Below are positions 1 to 11,515 of a DNA stretch of 57,500 bases, piece after piece. Under the pieces are notes generated by a model. The model was not told where the DNA came from. It saw only the letters and a list, made by a program, of their open reading frames with translations, and ran no database searches. Source of the DNA: Conus ventricosus (taxonomy: Eukaryota; Mollusca; Gastropoda; Neogastropoda; Conidae); assembly GCA_018398815.1 (NCBI GenBank), contig CM031618.1:52321313-52378812 (forward strand), read 5' to 3'. Position numbers and translations under genes: made by a program. Each line of letters begins with the position of its first letter. Within the stretch, counting starts at the first letter, position 1.

Positions 1-75
1 TCTTTGCAAGAGGGGGTCATACAGGTCTTTGCAAGAGGGGTCATGTAGGTCTTTGCAAGAGGGGTCTGTACAATG
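1..75. repeat. End of a ~24-bp tandem repeat
   Basis: Three consecutive copies of a unit containing TCTTTGCAAGAGGGG followed by TCATGTAGG-like sequence are visible. The window opens inside the array, so its full length is unknown. The third copy degrades at the right edge. Confidence 0.85.
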
Positions 76-800
76 AGGTAGACTGGCTAGCAAGCCAACA
101 AACTGATGTCCATTCATATACAGACTGATGGAAAAAGATAGAAAGTTAAAGACAAAAGAAAACCAGAGAGAGGAGAGACAGCTGTACCTATGATGAATGA
201 GTATAAGTCCAGTTGTCCATTATGATCTGCAGTGTGACATAAGGACAAAGATTCTCAGATCTTTGTAAGGAGTTTATTCGTTTTTTCACACATTTTTTTT
301 TTGTGCTTTCATGTAGAGGATTCACAAGCTCAGAAAAGAACTGAAACACAGAAATATTTTTTTTTAATTACATAGTAGATATGACAGCCACTTTATACAT
401 TTGCCCCTAGAGGGCTGCTCAGATGTCCTGACCACAGTAACTAAATGGACAAAAAGTTAGTGTATCACCTTCAACCTTTCAGAGTTTACCGCCTGGGCAG
501 CCTCGTCTGCCCTGCCAGTTTGGGAGGACCTGTAGAAGTGGAAGAGATATGTTGCTTAAACTTTCAAGCCCCAGTTTTGTCATGAGGTGAATACTTAAAA
601 TCTTTAATATCTCAAGGATTTCATGTATTATGATGTGATACTTTGACAAACTCAGACATTATTTTTTTGGGGTTACATATAGCTCTGAGTTTGAATGTAA
701 ACAGCAGACTCAGTTTGTATCCAAGGACTTAAAAAAACCCATTGACATGTCATGAACAAATCTTTTGTTCTTAGCTGCATCATATTTCCATAACTGTTTC
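76..800. other. Non-coding flank, no gene seen
   Basis: AT-rich sequence with short T-runs near 290 and 358. No open frame with coding composition and no RNA gene was recognised on either strand. Confidence 0.6.
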
Positions 801-807
801 TTTTGGA

Positions 808-850
808 ATTAACCAGTTTATCTGTTGCCCATAGTAAGTAGAAAGAAACT
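808..850 (-). repeat. Copy of the 5'-flank motif, on the 3' side of the R2-like LINE
   Basis: On the minus strand this reads as a TTTCT-rich stretch, then TACTATGGGCAACAGATAAA and CTGGTTAATT. The same motif occurs twice on the other side of the LINE at 4472-4572. It is therefore either part of the element (tail plus 5' repeats), or a tandem target into which the element inserted. Confidence 0.7.
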
Positions 851-1016
851 CGTGGAGAGCGTGGCAGCAGAGAGTCCTCAGAAGAGAAGCCCCCTTCAAG
901 CAAGTGTTTCGGCCCTTATCTCCTGACACTCTAGGGGGGTTGGGCCACACCCGGTTCATGACTCCGGATGTCCCTCTGCTCGCCCTTTTTTTGTTTCCCA
1001 TCTTGGGACGAGCCAT

Positions 1017-1102
1017 GGCTGGGATTCGAACCCATGACCCTCTGGAGATGCTCATTTTCCACTTAATGACTCGCGCTTTAACCACTGAGCCACAGGGACA
1101 CC
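1017..1102 (-). mobile_element. tRNA-derived SINE head, immediately 3' of the LINE stop codon
   Basis: On the minus strand a box A-like TGGCTCAGTGGTTAAAGCGC is followed about 40 bases later by a box B-like GGGTTCGAATCCCAGCC, the spacing of a pol III tRNA promoter. The downstream part (about 850-1016) does not look like tRNA, so this is a SINE or a LINE tail carrying a tRNA-like module rather than a tRNA gene. It begins within about 20 bases of the LINE stop codon at 1120. Confidence 0.7.
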
Positions 1103-1119
1103 TGATATTTGTAGGGAAA

Positions 1120-3387
1120 TTAAGCCTTATGAAGTTCACTTTTGTTCCTCCTTGACCAGATCCAGCTTGAACACCTCTCTGCCGCTTCTGCCATTGCTTT
1201 CAGGGCTCTGGTTTTTTCCTTCCCTGCAACTGAGAGCTGTTTCATGAGGCTGTATGCAGACGTTCCTACAAATCCCCTAGCTCCAATTTCTGCAGTGAGG
1301 ACTTTGACCTGATAGCCTTCTCTCCTCAGGCTGTTTGCCAGATCAGCATACTTTTCAGTCTTGTAGATTTGAGCTGCCTCCATTCTGTTTTCATATGGCA
1401 CCGTGAGCTCGATCATGATCAGCTGCTCGGTTGACTTAGAGTGGACTACTATGTCTGGTCTCATGCCACTCTTGCTGATGATTTCTGGGTGACTCTTCCA
1501 TTCTGGGAGGTCTGCAGTGCACTCCCAGTCATCTGCCCCGTCCAGCAGACTCTGCCTGCATGTTTCGAGTGGCACTGTTGTTCTTGGCCATGATTTGCTG
1601 CCTCCTGCCGTGAAGAATGTTGCGGGTGCTTTTGGAGTCCTGATTCTCCCTTTTGTGGTGTTGGTACTGGCCCAGACTACTTGTACAATCTCTTTGAGCA
1701 CTTGGTTGTGCCTCCATGTGTACCTTCCTTGAACCAGGGCTACTTTACATGAGCTTAGAACATGCTCCACTGTTTGTTTTTCATGGCAGAGGGGGCATGC
1801 AGGATCGTCTGTTTTCCCCCACTTCACCAGGTTTGCATTTGTGGGCAGAAGGTCATATGCAGATCTGAGAATGAAGCTGATCCTGAGAGGGGCCATGTGC
1901 CAAATGTCATTCCAAGTGAGACTTCTTTGGAGTGCATTCTCCCACGTTGTCCATTGCCCTTGCTGGCTCTGCTGGACTGCTTTTTGGAGTCTTTTTTGGT
2001 CTTCTTCTTTTCTCATCTCCTGAATCATCATGTCTCTTTTGGCTTTTCCTTTGGCCTTTGACCACCATTCAGTTTTGGTCACCCCCAGTCCTTGTCTGTT
2101 GGTCTGTGTGTGTCCTGTTATTTCTCTGATCTTGAGACTTTCTTTTGCAGAATCCATCGCCTCTTGAACTTTCCATTTTCTGCCTGTCTTCAGCTGGGGC
2201 TTGATTGCTTCTACCACCTTGTCTCCTGAGTCTTCCAGCATGCTTTGAAGTCTGATCTTCCCTGCTTTGTATTCCTCCAGGATGGATTTCAGTGGTAGTT
2301 TCAGCTTTGCTTGGCGACAGTACAGCGCGATGTCAGTCAGACAGGGTGGGACACCAAGCCATTTCCTTGTGAACTTGTTCATTTTGGCTTCCATTGCCTC
2401 AACTGTGCTGGTGCAGATGTCGTATATCATCAGAGGCCATAGGAGCTTTGGTATCAGCATGAACTGCAGACACCAGACCTTGTATTTGCCAGGGAGCCCA
2501 CACTGGTCAATGGTCTCCAAGCCTTCTTCCGCCATCTGCTTGGTTTCTTTTGCTCTTTGTGTGTCTTTCAGCGTATCATCATACCATCTTCCAAGGCTCT
2601 TGACTGGTTCTTCTGTGACTGTTGGAATGGCCTGGTTGGCAACACTGAAGACCACAGATTCCGCCACTTTTCCTTTCCTCAGTGAGAGACTCCGTGATTT
2701 CTTTGGCTTGAACTGCATTCTGGATGAGGCAACTATGTCGTCCAGCCTCTCCAGCACATGACTTGTCTCGTCTTCTCTGGATGAAATCACTGTAGTGTCA
2801 TCCATGAAGGCCTTGAGAGGAGGCATCTTGTATCCATCGCCAAGGTCTGTTTGTCTTGCGTTGTTTGTTGCTGCTTTCAAGATGAGTTCCATTGTCAGCA
2901 CGAACAGTATTGGGGAAATTGCACAGCCCATTGCGATGCCCACTTCCAAGTTGATCCAATCTGTTGTGTACTCCTTAGTAGAGAACCGCATTGAGAAGCC
3001 ATTGAAGTACTTCTTGAGCATGTCGCGGATGTTCTTTGGCACATGGTACATCTCAAGAGCCAACTGTATCATCTCATGGGGCACAGATCCATATGCGTTT
3101 GCCAGATCAAGCCACACTACGTCCAGGTCTCTCTTTTCTGTTTTTGCTTTTTGGATTGCGTCCCAGATCATTGTGGCGTGTTCTACACAGCCAGCCACGC
3201 CTGGGATGCCACCTTTCTGGACTGACACATCCAAGTACTTGTTTTCCATCAGGTACTTGGTCAGCCTTGCTGCCATGACAGAGAAGAAGATTTTCCCTTC
3301 GACGTTCAGTAGTGATATTGGCCTGAACTGGCTGATGTCACTTGCGTTTTGCTCTTTGGGGATGTACACACCATCTGCCGTCATCCC
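1120..3387 (-). pseudogene. RT, CCHC and RLE domains of the R2-like LINE
   Basis: The long minus frame (814 codons, ending at 1120) is element-like from about residue 61. It shows the RT motif DLANAYGSVP (about 153-162), GCAISPILF (about 213-221) and the catalytic FMDD (253-256), where most families have F/YADD. A C-x2-C-x7-H-x4-C knuckle lies at residues 590-606. The endonuclease follows with RPD (702-704) and IELTVPYE (718-725). The first 60 codons of the frame are out-of-frame sequence, because a G inserted in TGGG on the minus strand (plus 3385-3387) displaces the true upstream frame. Confidence 0.88.
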
Positions 3388-4210
3388 ACTGGCCGCTGAT
3401 CTTCTGGTTTCTCCAAGCCGATCGCAGCAACCTGTGGAGCCACTCCAGCACCTTGGGACATTTCTTGTAAAGCTGGTAAGGTATTCCGTTTGGCCCTGGT
3501 GATGATTTGGCTCTGGCTTTGTCGACCACCTTCTTGATTTCCGCCAACGTTGGAGGCTTGCCATTGAACTGTTCCTCAGGGTTGGTTGGCCACACCAGAC
3601 CTTGAATGTCGAGTGGTGCTTTGCTCTGTGAGTCAGAGTATGTTTTCCTCAGATGCTGCTCAAGAACTCCTTTGTCCACACTTAGGGTCCCAGATTTTGG
3701 CTGCTCAAACAGTGTTCTGGCAAACTGGAAGGGGTCTCTGAAGAAGCGCTCTTGTGTCTTCTTCTTTTTGCTCTTCCTCTTTCTCGCAGATTCCGCTTTG
3801 CTGAGGGCGCTGTGTTTTTCTTTCAGGTCTTCCCACAGTTTTTCCAAGCCTTGTTTTTCAGCTGGCAGTGCGGTCTTCATTTGCTTCTTGAGGTTGTTCT
3901 TTTGGACTCTGATCTTGTCCATCTTTTCTTGGCGTCTGGATTTCTTTGGAGGTGTTTTCTCTTTGGGTAGTTTTACTCCATAGGCGTCTCTACATGTGGC
4001 ATACACAATGTCCCCATATGTGGCTAGTTTGTGTTCAAGGGTGCTTTTCCCTATCAGTGCATCGAGTCTTTGGACGATTTTTGCATCCAGTTTCTCCCAA
4101 TCTTCAGTTTCGTTTGCTCGTGGCAGGTTGAGTTTCAGGCGCCTGGCATCGAGGGCCTGTGCAAATTCCTCATCCGAACCAACAGCGTGGATGTCCTTGG
4201 CACTGTGGTT
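3388..4210 (-). pseudogene. Linker and start of the RT domain of the R2-like LINE
   Basis: The minus frame 3338-4270 holds a Lys/Arg-rich, probably helical linker with KKSRRQEK and RKRKSKKKK patches. It ends with SPGPNGIPYQLYK and a following amphipathic stretch, which is the start of a non-LTR RT domain. Past about 3387 the frame is lost, and the RT continues in the next frame. The basic linker fits nucleic-acid binding between the zinc finger and the RT; this role is inferred. Confidence 0.82.
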
Positions 4211-4445
4211 TAAAATCCTGGCCTTGGTCTTCCGACGTCTTATCTGCTGATGCAGTGCGCTGATGCTCATTCAGATGAGTCTTCACACATCCCATCTTTG
4301 TTCGGTGGATCTTCATGCCACGGGTGGTAGCGAAACGCTTTCCACAGACACATGGATATTCCATTTGGTCCATGTTCATAGTCCGTTTGGGATTTGCAGT
4401 CGTGATTGGTTGAGCACCGATGGATTCATCATTCTCTCCCCAGTA
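4211..4445 (-). pseudogene. N-terminal zinc finger of the R2-like LINE
   Basis: Minus-strand codons from about 4445 down encode an acidic leader and then YPCVCGKRFATTRGMKIHR followed by a Cys. This is one zinc finger of the kind placed before the RT in R2-type elements, where such fingers contact the DNA target. No ATG opens this frame before the 5' repeats; the first internal ATG is at 4379. The frame shifts near a T-run at about 4210 before joining the linker. Confidence 0.75.
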
Positions 4446-4471
4446 AAAGTGAAGTAAAGAAAAAAAATGAA

Positions 4472-4572
4472 GTTAACCGGTTTATCTGCAGCCCATAGTA
4501 AAAGTGAAGTAAAGAAAATAAAATAATAAAGCTGACTGGTTTATCTGTTGCCCATAGTAAAACTGAAATAAA
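4472..4572 (-). repeat. Two ~60-bp copies of a motif 5' of the R2-like LINE
   Basis: The plus-strand sequence GGTTTATCTG(C/T)(A/T)GCCCATAGTAAAA recurs with a spacing of about 60 bases. Half a unit (AGTGAAGTAAAGAA) is fused directly to the LINE coding start at 4441-4460. A further copy sits beyond the LINE 3' side at 808-850. Confidence 0.8.
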
Positions 4573-4622
4573 ACAACAACAACAAAAAATAATAATCATG
4601 ACATGACTTCATTTCTCATCAG

Positions 4623-4839
4623 GAGTGGCGGCCATCATCATCCACATGCAGAACGTGGTGGAGACGTGGGAGACACGCATCATCGCCGCCCTCAACGGCA
4701 CCATGGCCATCCAGGACAGCGACTGGGCCACCTTCTACCAGTCGCTGGACGAGTGGGTGGCCTCCCTTGACCAGGCACAGGCGTACGTGGGCACCACGCA
4801 GGCGGAGGAAGAGCGGCAGGATGGGAAACCTCACGTCAG
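4623..4839 (+). CDS. Gene 1 (tentatively AXDND1-like), first exon in window
   Basis: This GC-rich block stands out from AT-rich flanks and reads without stops as an amphipathic, Trp-rich helical segment (VVETWETRIIAALNG, then WATFYQSLDEWVASLDQAQ). The acceptor is TTCTCATCAG|GAGTGG and the donor GTCAG|GTAGAG, leaving phase 2. The phase matches the exon at 13587, where AG|C makes a Ser codon. Reading on without splicing meets TAG two codons later. The protein is a coiled-coil type; AXDND1, a sperm and ciliary axoneme protein, is my tentative match and rests on general resemblance only. Exons 5' of this lie outside the window. Confidence 0.75.
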
Positions 4840-4940
4840 GTAGAGGCTGGAGCACTCGTGCCGTGTCGTGTCGGAGGCAGGGGGAAATAAAAAAGGCTTG
4901 AGTTGTTCCCCTTCGGAATCACACGCTCTATGAAACCCGG

Positions 4941-4980
<40 letters not shown>

Positions 4981-5660
4981 CACTTCATTCTTTTGATTCT
5001 ACCTCGCATGGATCCCTTTGCCCTTCCTGTTGTTTTTTGGCTTTGTCCTAAATTTGGGAAGCATTTCAAGGCAGTTTTTGTCTTTTTTTTTTTTTTTTTT
5101 TTTGATTTACCTTCTAAGGTGTTGGTGATAAATCATGGCTTGGGGTACCAGGTGTGGTGTTTGTTGTACACAGCATTTCTGCACATTTTAAGCACATTTT
5201 CTCCTTCCTGGAATTCCATGGTTGTCTTAAATTGGAATACTTAAAAAAATCTGTATCTCTGAAGCCGTGTCGCAATGCCATTTTCCCATACATTAGCGTT
5301 TGACACCCCACTTGCAATCAGACCCTAGGATTCTTTGTTTTCTGAAGTCAGAGTTTATCAGTTTCATGTATTGATGTATTGATTTACTTATTTAGATATC
5401 AATATATTGATTTATTTCTTCTGCTTTCTCTTCCTCTCTTCCACACTCTCTGTCCCTTTCCCTTCATCTATTCCAATATATTAGCAAATCTATCTTCTCA
5501 CTCTTCACATGATTTTATGAATACAGATACTGTGTGCATATTTTCAGTGTGAAAGGCTCAACATTTAAAGGATGCCATCAAAATTCAGAAGTGAAAATTT
5601 AATTCCATGTTGTTGTTTTTTTTATTCACTTGTCTTTCTGCTTGGCTTATACTTTTTTTT

Positions 5661-6230
5661 CTGCTTTAATTTGTAGATATTAACAAAGAAAAAGACTTTA
5701 TCAGTGCATGCCATTTATACTATCTGCTTTAATTTGTAGATATTAACAAAGAAAAAGACTTTATCAGTGCATGCCATTTATACTATCTGCTTTAATTTGT
5801 AGATATTAACAAAGAAAAAGACTTTATCAGTGCATGCCATTTATACTATCTGCTTTAATTTGTAGATATTAACAAAGAAAAAGACTTTATCAGTGCATGC
5901 CATTTATACTATCTGCTTTAATTTGTAGATATTAACAAAGAAAAAGACTTTATCAGTGCATGCCATTTATACTATCTGCTTTAATTTGTAGATATTAACA
6001 AAGAAAAAGACTTTATCAGTGCATGCCATTTATACTATCTGCTTTAATTTGTAGATATTAACAAGAAAAAGACTTTATCAGTGCATGCCATTTTACTATC
6101 TGCTTTAATTTGTAGATATTAACAAAGAAAAAGACTTTATCAGTGCATGCCATTTATACTATCTGCTTTAATTTGTAGATATTAACAAAGAAAAAGACTT
6201 TATCAGTGCATGCCATTTATACTATCTGCT
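5661..6230. repeat. 63-bp minisatellite, 9 copies
   Basis: The unit starts CTGCTTTAATTTGTAGATAT and ends CATTTATACTAT. Units are almost identical, with single-base losses in the seventh copy. Such low divergence points to recent expansion or homogenisation. It lies within the first intron of gene 1. Confidence 0.95.
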
Positions 6231-6616
6231 AAATTTTTACGATTGATTTTTTTCTTGTTTTATTTTTTTTTCATTGCTTTGGAAATGTTATGTGTATCAT
6301 GTTTTGCTTTGTTCTTCTACTCAATGTTTTGCATATTTTTTGTTTTATTCATGTGACCATATATTTATTCTAGCTAGACCCTTGAGAACATAATCCACAC
6401 ACAGAGAGAAGTGCACATATTTGGTTTCTTTGCTCATCTCTTCTGTGTCTATCTAATCTTCTTCTAAACAAAACAAATGTCAAGAAATATCTCATTTTAT
6501 CACCTCACAGAAATTTTTACTGATTTGAAGAAGCCAGGCAGATGGACAGCCTTAAATTTTGACCTATAGCATCTGCCATCCTCAGTACATCACTTGCGTT
6601 TAACAGAAAGAGTGCA

Positions 6617-6657
6617 GGGGGGGGGGGGGGGGGGGGGGAGTGAGAGAGAGAGAATGT

Positions 6658-6709
<52 letters not shown>

Positions 6710-6785
6710 ACATTTGTCTTTGAGTGTGTGTGTGTGTGTGTAGGTCTTCAATTTAACGTCTATACACATTATGTGATATTAGACG

Positions 6786-6831
<46 letters not shown>

Positions 6832-6932
6832 GTGTGTGTGTGTGTGAACATGTGTGAATACATTGGTCTTTGAGATTGTGTGTGTGGTGTGTGTGTGTGT
6901 GTGTTGCGTGTGTGTGTGTGTGTGTGTGTGTG
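6617..6932. repeat. Poly-G run and compound (GT)n microsatellite
   Basis: A run of about 22 G is followed by GA repeats and then four separate (GT)n blocks, split by near-repeated spacers (GAATACATTTGTCTTTGAG and GAATACATTGGTCTTTGAG). The repeated spacers suggest that a larger GT-containing unit was duplicated. Confidence 0.9.
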
Positions 6933-7615
6933 TTTAGTCTATCAGCTGATAAAGTCCAGTTCATTTTTGTAAAGCTATAAAAGACCAATTCGGTGTTTGT
7001 AAAGTTATATTTTGTAAGCGCATATTACAGCCATTTTTCTCTTAACAAGAGAACAGATAGATTGACTGAAGTATTTTCCTCTCTCACTGCATCACTTTTC
7101 TTTTCCAATGCAACCCCAAGAACTCCTCTCTTGTGTACTTCAAATTCTCATCATGAACGTGAATGCAAAGCAGTTTACAACATATTTCAGCTGATGTGAT
7201 GTGATCAGTAATACACTCAAAACAGTTGTGTTCCGGTTTGTGTGTTGGCAGCTTGTGGTATCATGAGAATAACTGTTTATGTGTGTGGGTGTGGGTGTGA
7301 TGGAAGATGTCAGATGCAAGGTCAGATTTCAGATGAAGAGAGTAACCATAATAATGGCATGCTTTAGCTGTTGGCAAGATGGTCTTCGAGCATCCTTTAA
7401 AAAAAAAGGCAGGTTCATGTATGTAGTGAATCTTCGCTAGGAGGAGGAGGTGGTGAAAACAGAGAGAAGGATGTCCCAGAGAAGAGAAAGAAAGGCAGGT
7501 CTGTTAGGAAAGGAGGGAGTCTTCATTTAAGGGAGGGGGTAGGGGTGGGAACATGTTTTGTAAAATGATGCTGAGTGGGTACAAAATGTTTGTTTCCAAT
7601 GCTGTACCTTGCTTT

Positions 7616-8372
7616 GTAAATCCTTTGATACCAGGGCAGTTAGATTCTCTCTTCCCTCCTTTCTCTGTAAATCCTTTGATACCTGGGCAGTTAGATTCTC
7701 TCTTCCCCTCCTTTCTCTGTAAATCCTTTGATACCTGGGCAGTTAGATTCTCCCTTCCCTCCTTTCTCTGTAAATCCTTTGATGTCAGGGCAGTTAGATT
7801 CTCCTTCCCTCCTTTCTCTGTAAATCCTTTGATACCAGGGCAGTTAGATTCTCTCTTCCCCTCCCTTCTCTGTAAATCCTTTGATACCTGGGCAGTTAGA
7901 TTCTCTCTTCCCCTCTTTCTCTGTAAATCCTTTGATGTCAGGGCAGTTAGATTCTCCCTTCCCCTCCCTTCTCTGTAAATCCTTTGTGTCAGGGCAGTTA
8001 GATTCTCCCTTCCCTCCCTTCTCTGTAATCCTTGATGTCAGGGCAGTTAGATTCTCCCTTCCCTCCCTTCTCTGTAATCCTTTGATACCTGGGCAGTTAG
8101 ATTCTCTCTTCCCTCCCTTCTCTGTAAATTCTTTGATACCTGGGCAGTTAGTTTCTCTCTTCCCCTCCCTTCTCTGTAAATTCTTTGATACCTGGGCAGT
8201 TAGACTTCTCCCCTCCTTTCTCTGTAAATTCTTTGATACCTGGGCAGTTAGATTCTCTCTTCCCCTCCTTTCTCTGTAAATTCTTGATACCTGGGCAGTT
8301 AGATTCTCTCTCCCTCCTTTCTCTGTAAATTCTTTGATACCTGGGCAGTTAGATTCTCCCTTCCTCTCCCTT
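7616..8372. repeat. 52-54 bp minisatellite, ~14 copies
   Basis: The unit contains GTAAATCCTTTGATACCTGG followed by GCAGTTAGATTCTC and a CT-rich tract. Unit length varies by indels in the pyrimidine tract. One strand is strongly pyrimidine-rich. Open frames across it are by-products of the period. Confidence 0.93.
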
Positions 8373-8395
8373 CTCTCTCTTGCCTCCCGCTCCAT

Positions 8396-8532
8396 AACCC
8401 TACCCTCACCCCACTTACTCCATACCCACCCTCACCCCACTTACTCCATACCCCTACCCACCACCCCACTTACTCCATACCCCACCCTCCACCCCACTTA
8501 CTCCATACCCCACCCTCCACCCCACTTACTCC
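8396..8532. repeat. C-rich ~29-bp repeat
   Basis: Five or six copies of CACCCCACTTACTCCATACC with short spacers lie directly after the preceding array. The plus strand has almost no G. Confidence 0.85.
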
Positions 8533-8653
8533 AGTCCCATTTCCCTTCTCCCACTTCTCTCTCTCTCTGTGTTTTATTTGCTTTCTCCCTCTGTTTCTTT
8601 ACACTTGCATGTACACAGACACACAGACAGACATGCGCGTGTATGCGCCTGTG

Positions 8654-8686
8654 CACACACACACACACACACCACACACACACACA

Positions 8687-8714
<28 letters not shown>
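8654..8714. repeat. (CA)n microsatellite
   Basis: A nearly pure CA tract with two single-base interruptions. Confidence 0.95.
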
Positions 8715-8717
<3 letters not shown>

Positions 8718-9357
8718 CGCACACATGTACTCATGCATGCACACACTCACTCACTTACTGAAACTCTAACCCCCCCTCAAAATCTCCCCACTCTCACCCC
8801 TCTCTATCCCACCTCCACCCCTCCCCCTCTTCTTCAAGCCCCTCCCCCACTGCATCTGCCTCCTTCCAGCTCCCCTTCCCCTCTCTATGTCTACCGTCCC
8901 CACCCTTTTGCTCTCTTTTGCCTATACTATTGTTAAAAGAAATGACTTCAGGGCTTATAGTTTCTGGTTTTGCTGCCATAAGTTGTTTTTTTACATTTTG
9001 CACTTAAACGATTTTTCTTCACATCCTGTGTTTCTTTCTTTTTTGTGTTGTTTTTTATATTATCATTTGCATCTTGAGTACCTGTACCTTTGGCTATATC
9101 CATGCACAAAAGCCGCACCCCCAACCCCAACTCCTGCTGCAACTTAACAGTTTTTACAACGCTTGATTTTTTAATTTTTTTTTCTCGCACTAAAATGTTT
9201 TCTCTTGGCGCTTGACGTTGGTCGATTCCGTTTTGAGGTGCACGCCATGCTTACTGTGCACATTCCTATCTCTGCCTGAGTGAGAGTTCCTGCCTGACTG
9301 CTGCACTCACGCCTCTGCTATAACCATGGCAACTTTCAGTGGCCTGGAGGTTTTCTG

Positions 9358-9360
9358 TGT

Positions 9361-9446
<86 letters not shown>

Positions 9447-9577
9447 AATGTTCATATATAAATGTATTTATGTGTCTGTATACCTATCTACTTATATATC
9501 TGTCTCTGTCTGTCTGTCTGTATATCGATCCATCTATCTCTCTATCTATTTTGTGTGTCTATGTGCATGTTTGTGTA

Positions 9578-9632
<55 letters not shown>
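9358..9632. repeat. Compound (GT)n microsatellite
   Basis: Two long GT blocks (about 9366-9445 and 9577-9631) flank a TATC/TGTC-rich segment. The polycysteine/valine frames across them are artefacts of the repeat. Confidence 0.95.
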
Positions 9633-9634
<2 letters not shown>

Positions 9635-9876
9635 ACGCGAGAGCGCATGCATGCAATAGAGAAAGGTGACTGATTGTTTATGTATGTGTGTACATACGTG
9701 TGTGCACATACTTGTAAGAGTACACACACATACGTGTGTTTGTGTAGTGTATCTATGTATACATCAAAGAAAATTAGTCCGTGTATATGCCTTCATACAT
9801 ACACATATCTCTTGTGTACCATTGTAGTAGGTGTATGAACATTACCTTTTCTGCTTGGCTTTATGCGCAGTTTGAA

Positions 9877-9878
<2 letters not shown>

Positions 9879-9908
<30 letters not shown>
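9879..9908. repeat. Poly-C run of about 30
   Basis: An uninterrupted C homopolymer. Its exact length is unlikely to be reliable. Confidence 0.9.
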
Positions 9909-9911
<3 letters not shown>

Positions 9912-11296
9912 ACTTGCTTGCCATCTCTCTGATACCACATCCATGTATGTTTACCACTTGTGTACCCTTCTTTTGTCTCCCGCAGGGCTGTTGGTACAGC
10001 TGGAAGGTAGAGGGCTTTGTTAGTCCATACAACATTTTGGTTTTTCAATGTTTACTCATTATGTATCATACACCATATGTACCCTTGTACTTCAGGGATG
10101 TAGGTAGGGGTCAGTCTCTGACAAATTGCCTGAAATGATTTCAAATGGTAGAAAAACTTTTCGACAGGTCATCCTGCGGGCTAAAGATTTTGTCTACAAA
10201 TCAGTCGAATCCCTGCAGGTTTATCAGAGTGGTAAGCAATGATGAGAATCAGGGTCACTGTGTTCCTGTTTGTGACTTATGCATCGTACAGCCGTAGGCC
10301 TAGCTTCAAATGTTATTAAGCGAATGGCTTCCCTTGCTGAATTCCCAGCATCCTGCACCATATTTGTGCACTTTTGTTTCAACGCTTGTGTTGTGACAAC
10401 CTTACTGCGCAATTTCAGCCTGGAGTCAGAGAGTGGCACCAAAATCAAAGAAACCCAGACAATGTTTTCTATCTTTTGAGTGAAAAGGATACAAAAGAGA
10501 CATGGTGCAATGCTGAAATGATCTTAGGTAGATATCTATATTGGATAGATGTATAAATAAAGTCTTTGATAATACATTATCTCTGTATCTTGGATAAATT
10601 TCTTTCTGTCAACTGACAGTTGAAGACTCGGAGAGACATCACACGACGAAGGCCTGATCTGGCTGAAAGCGGCTCAGAGAATTGTGCAACACTCGGCCAA
10701 AGTGCCAAACATAAAGATGTCTAGCTGCATCCCTGAGACTTACAGATTTTGCTAAAGTTGATGTCTATGTTATATTCACACAGAGTATGTACATGTGTAC
10801 TTACCTACTGGAAAAGAGTCTTTTTGTGGCATGTTTGTGTGCTGTGGGTGATGTTCTGTTGGTAATAAAGGAACGTCGTTGACAAGTATTATCTTAACAG
10901 TTACCTTCTAATGTCATTGTACTTGAATTCAGTTATCTGTTTTCTCTGGAGCTTGTTTTTTATTTGGTCATTCTTATGAGTGGTTTAATCTAATTCATAT
11001 GAAAGACACTATCCTGGATTTGTGATGTTGACTAATAAGTTCACAAAAAGTATGCAAACTGTTAACTAATAACTAATATGTTTTCAGTGTCTATGCGTTG
11101 ATTTTGTTCACTTTTTTTTCTTCTTTGAAATGAAGAATTTTGTGCTTACCCAAACATTTGTGAGTGCCAATAGTTTTGCAGTGAGTTTGTTAAACAAATC
11201 GTAAAAGCTAGTAGTATTATGTTGATTAGTTTCCTGAATAAAATGCTTTTCGTAATCAAATCAAATTTAGTATTGACAGTGATTGCACCCTTTTGC

Positions 11297-11372
11297 TCTT
11301 TTGTTACACATGCTACATACCATTCTTCAGTGTGACTGCACATGCTACATACCATTCTTCAGTGTGACTGCA
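11297..11372. repeat. 32-bp direct duplication
   Basis: CATGCTACATACCATTCTTC plus AGTGTGACTGCA occurs twice in tandem. Only two copies are present. Confidence 0.9.
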
Positions 11373-11515
11373 CTGTAGCAAAACATCATGACAATGAGTA
11401 GACCAGTCATGGTATGGAATTCAGTTCTTAATATTTGTTTTGTTCGAAATAGATATACAGTTTATTTTGAAATCTGAAAAAAATCTTCCATATTTCGCTT
11501 CAGACCAGTTTCACT

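Larger units (their letters stand above)
1120..4450 (-). mobile_element. R2-like non-LTR retrotransposon with restriction-like endonuclease
   Basis: One minus-strand element encodes, in order, an N-terminal zinc finger, a reverse transcriptase, a CCHC knuckle and a C-terminal PD-(D/E)XK-type endonuclease. This is the architecture of the R2/NeSL/CRE superfamily, which integrates by target-primed reverse transcription and is often site-specific. The reading is broken twice, near 3385 and near 4210, so this copy is inactive or the sequence carries indels. No poly(A) tail is seen. A tRNA-like sequence follows the stop codon, and a 45-60 bp motif flanks both ends. Confidence 0.9.

Noticed and set aside
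1120..3564. A single 814-residue host protein
   Set aside because: Its RT, CCHC and endonuclease motifs identify it as a retrotransposon, and the first 60 codons are out of frame with the true upstream domain.
4625..4843. A 72-residue standalone gene ending at TAG 4841-4843
   Set aside because: There is no ATG at the start, an acceptor precedes it, and a good donor just before the TAG joins it in phase to the next exon.
6656..6847. Cys/Val- and His/Thr-rich open frames over CA/GT tracts (also at 9326, 16650, 16998, 35231 and elsewhere)
   Set aside because: They are created by dinucleotide repeats, which have no stop codons in most frames. No splice sites or normal codon use accompany them.
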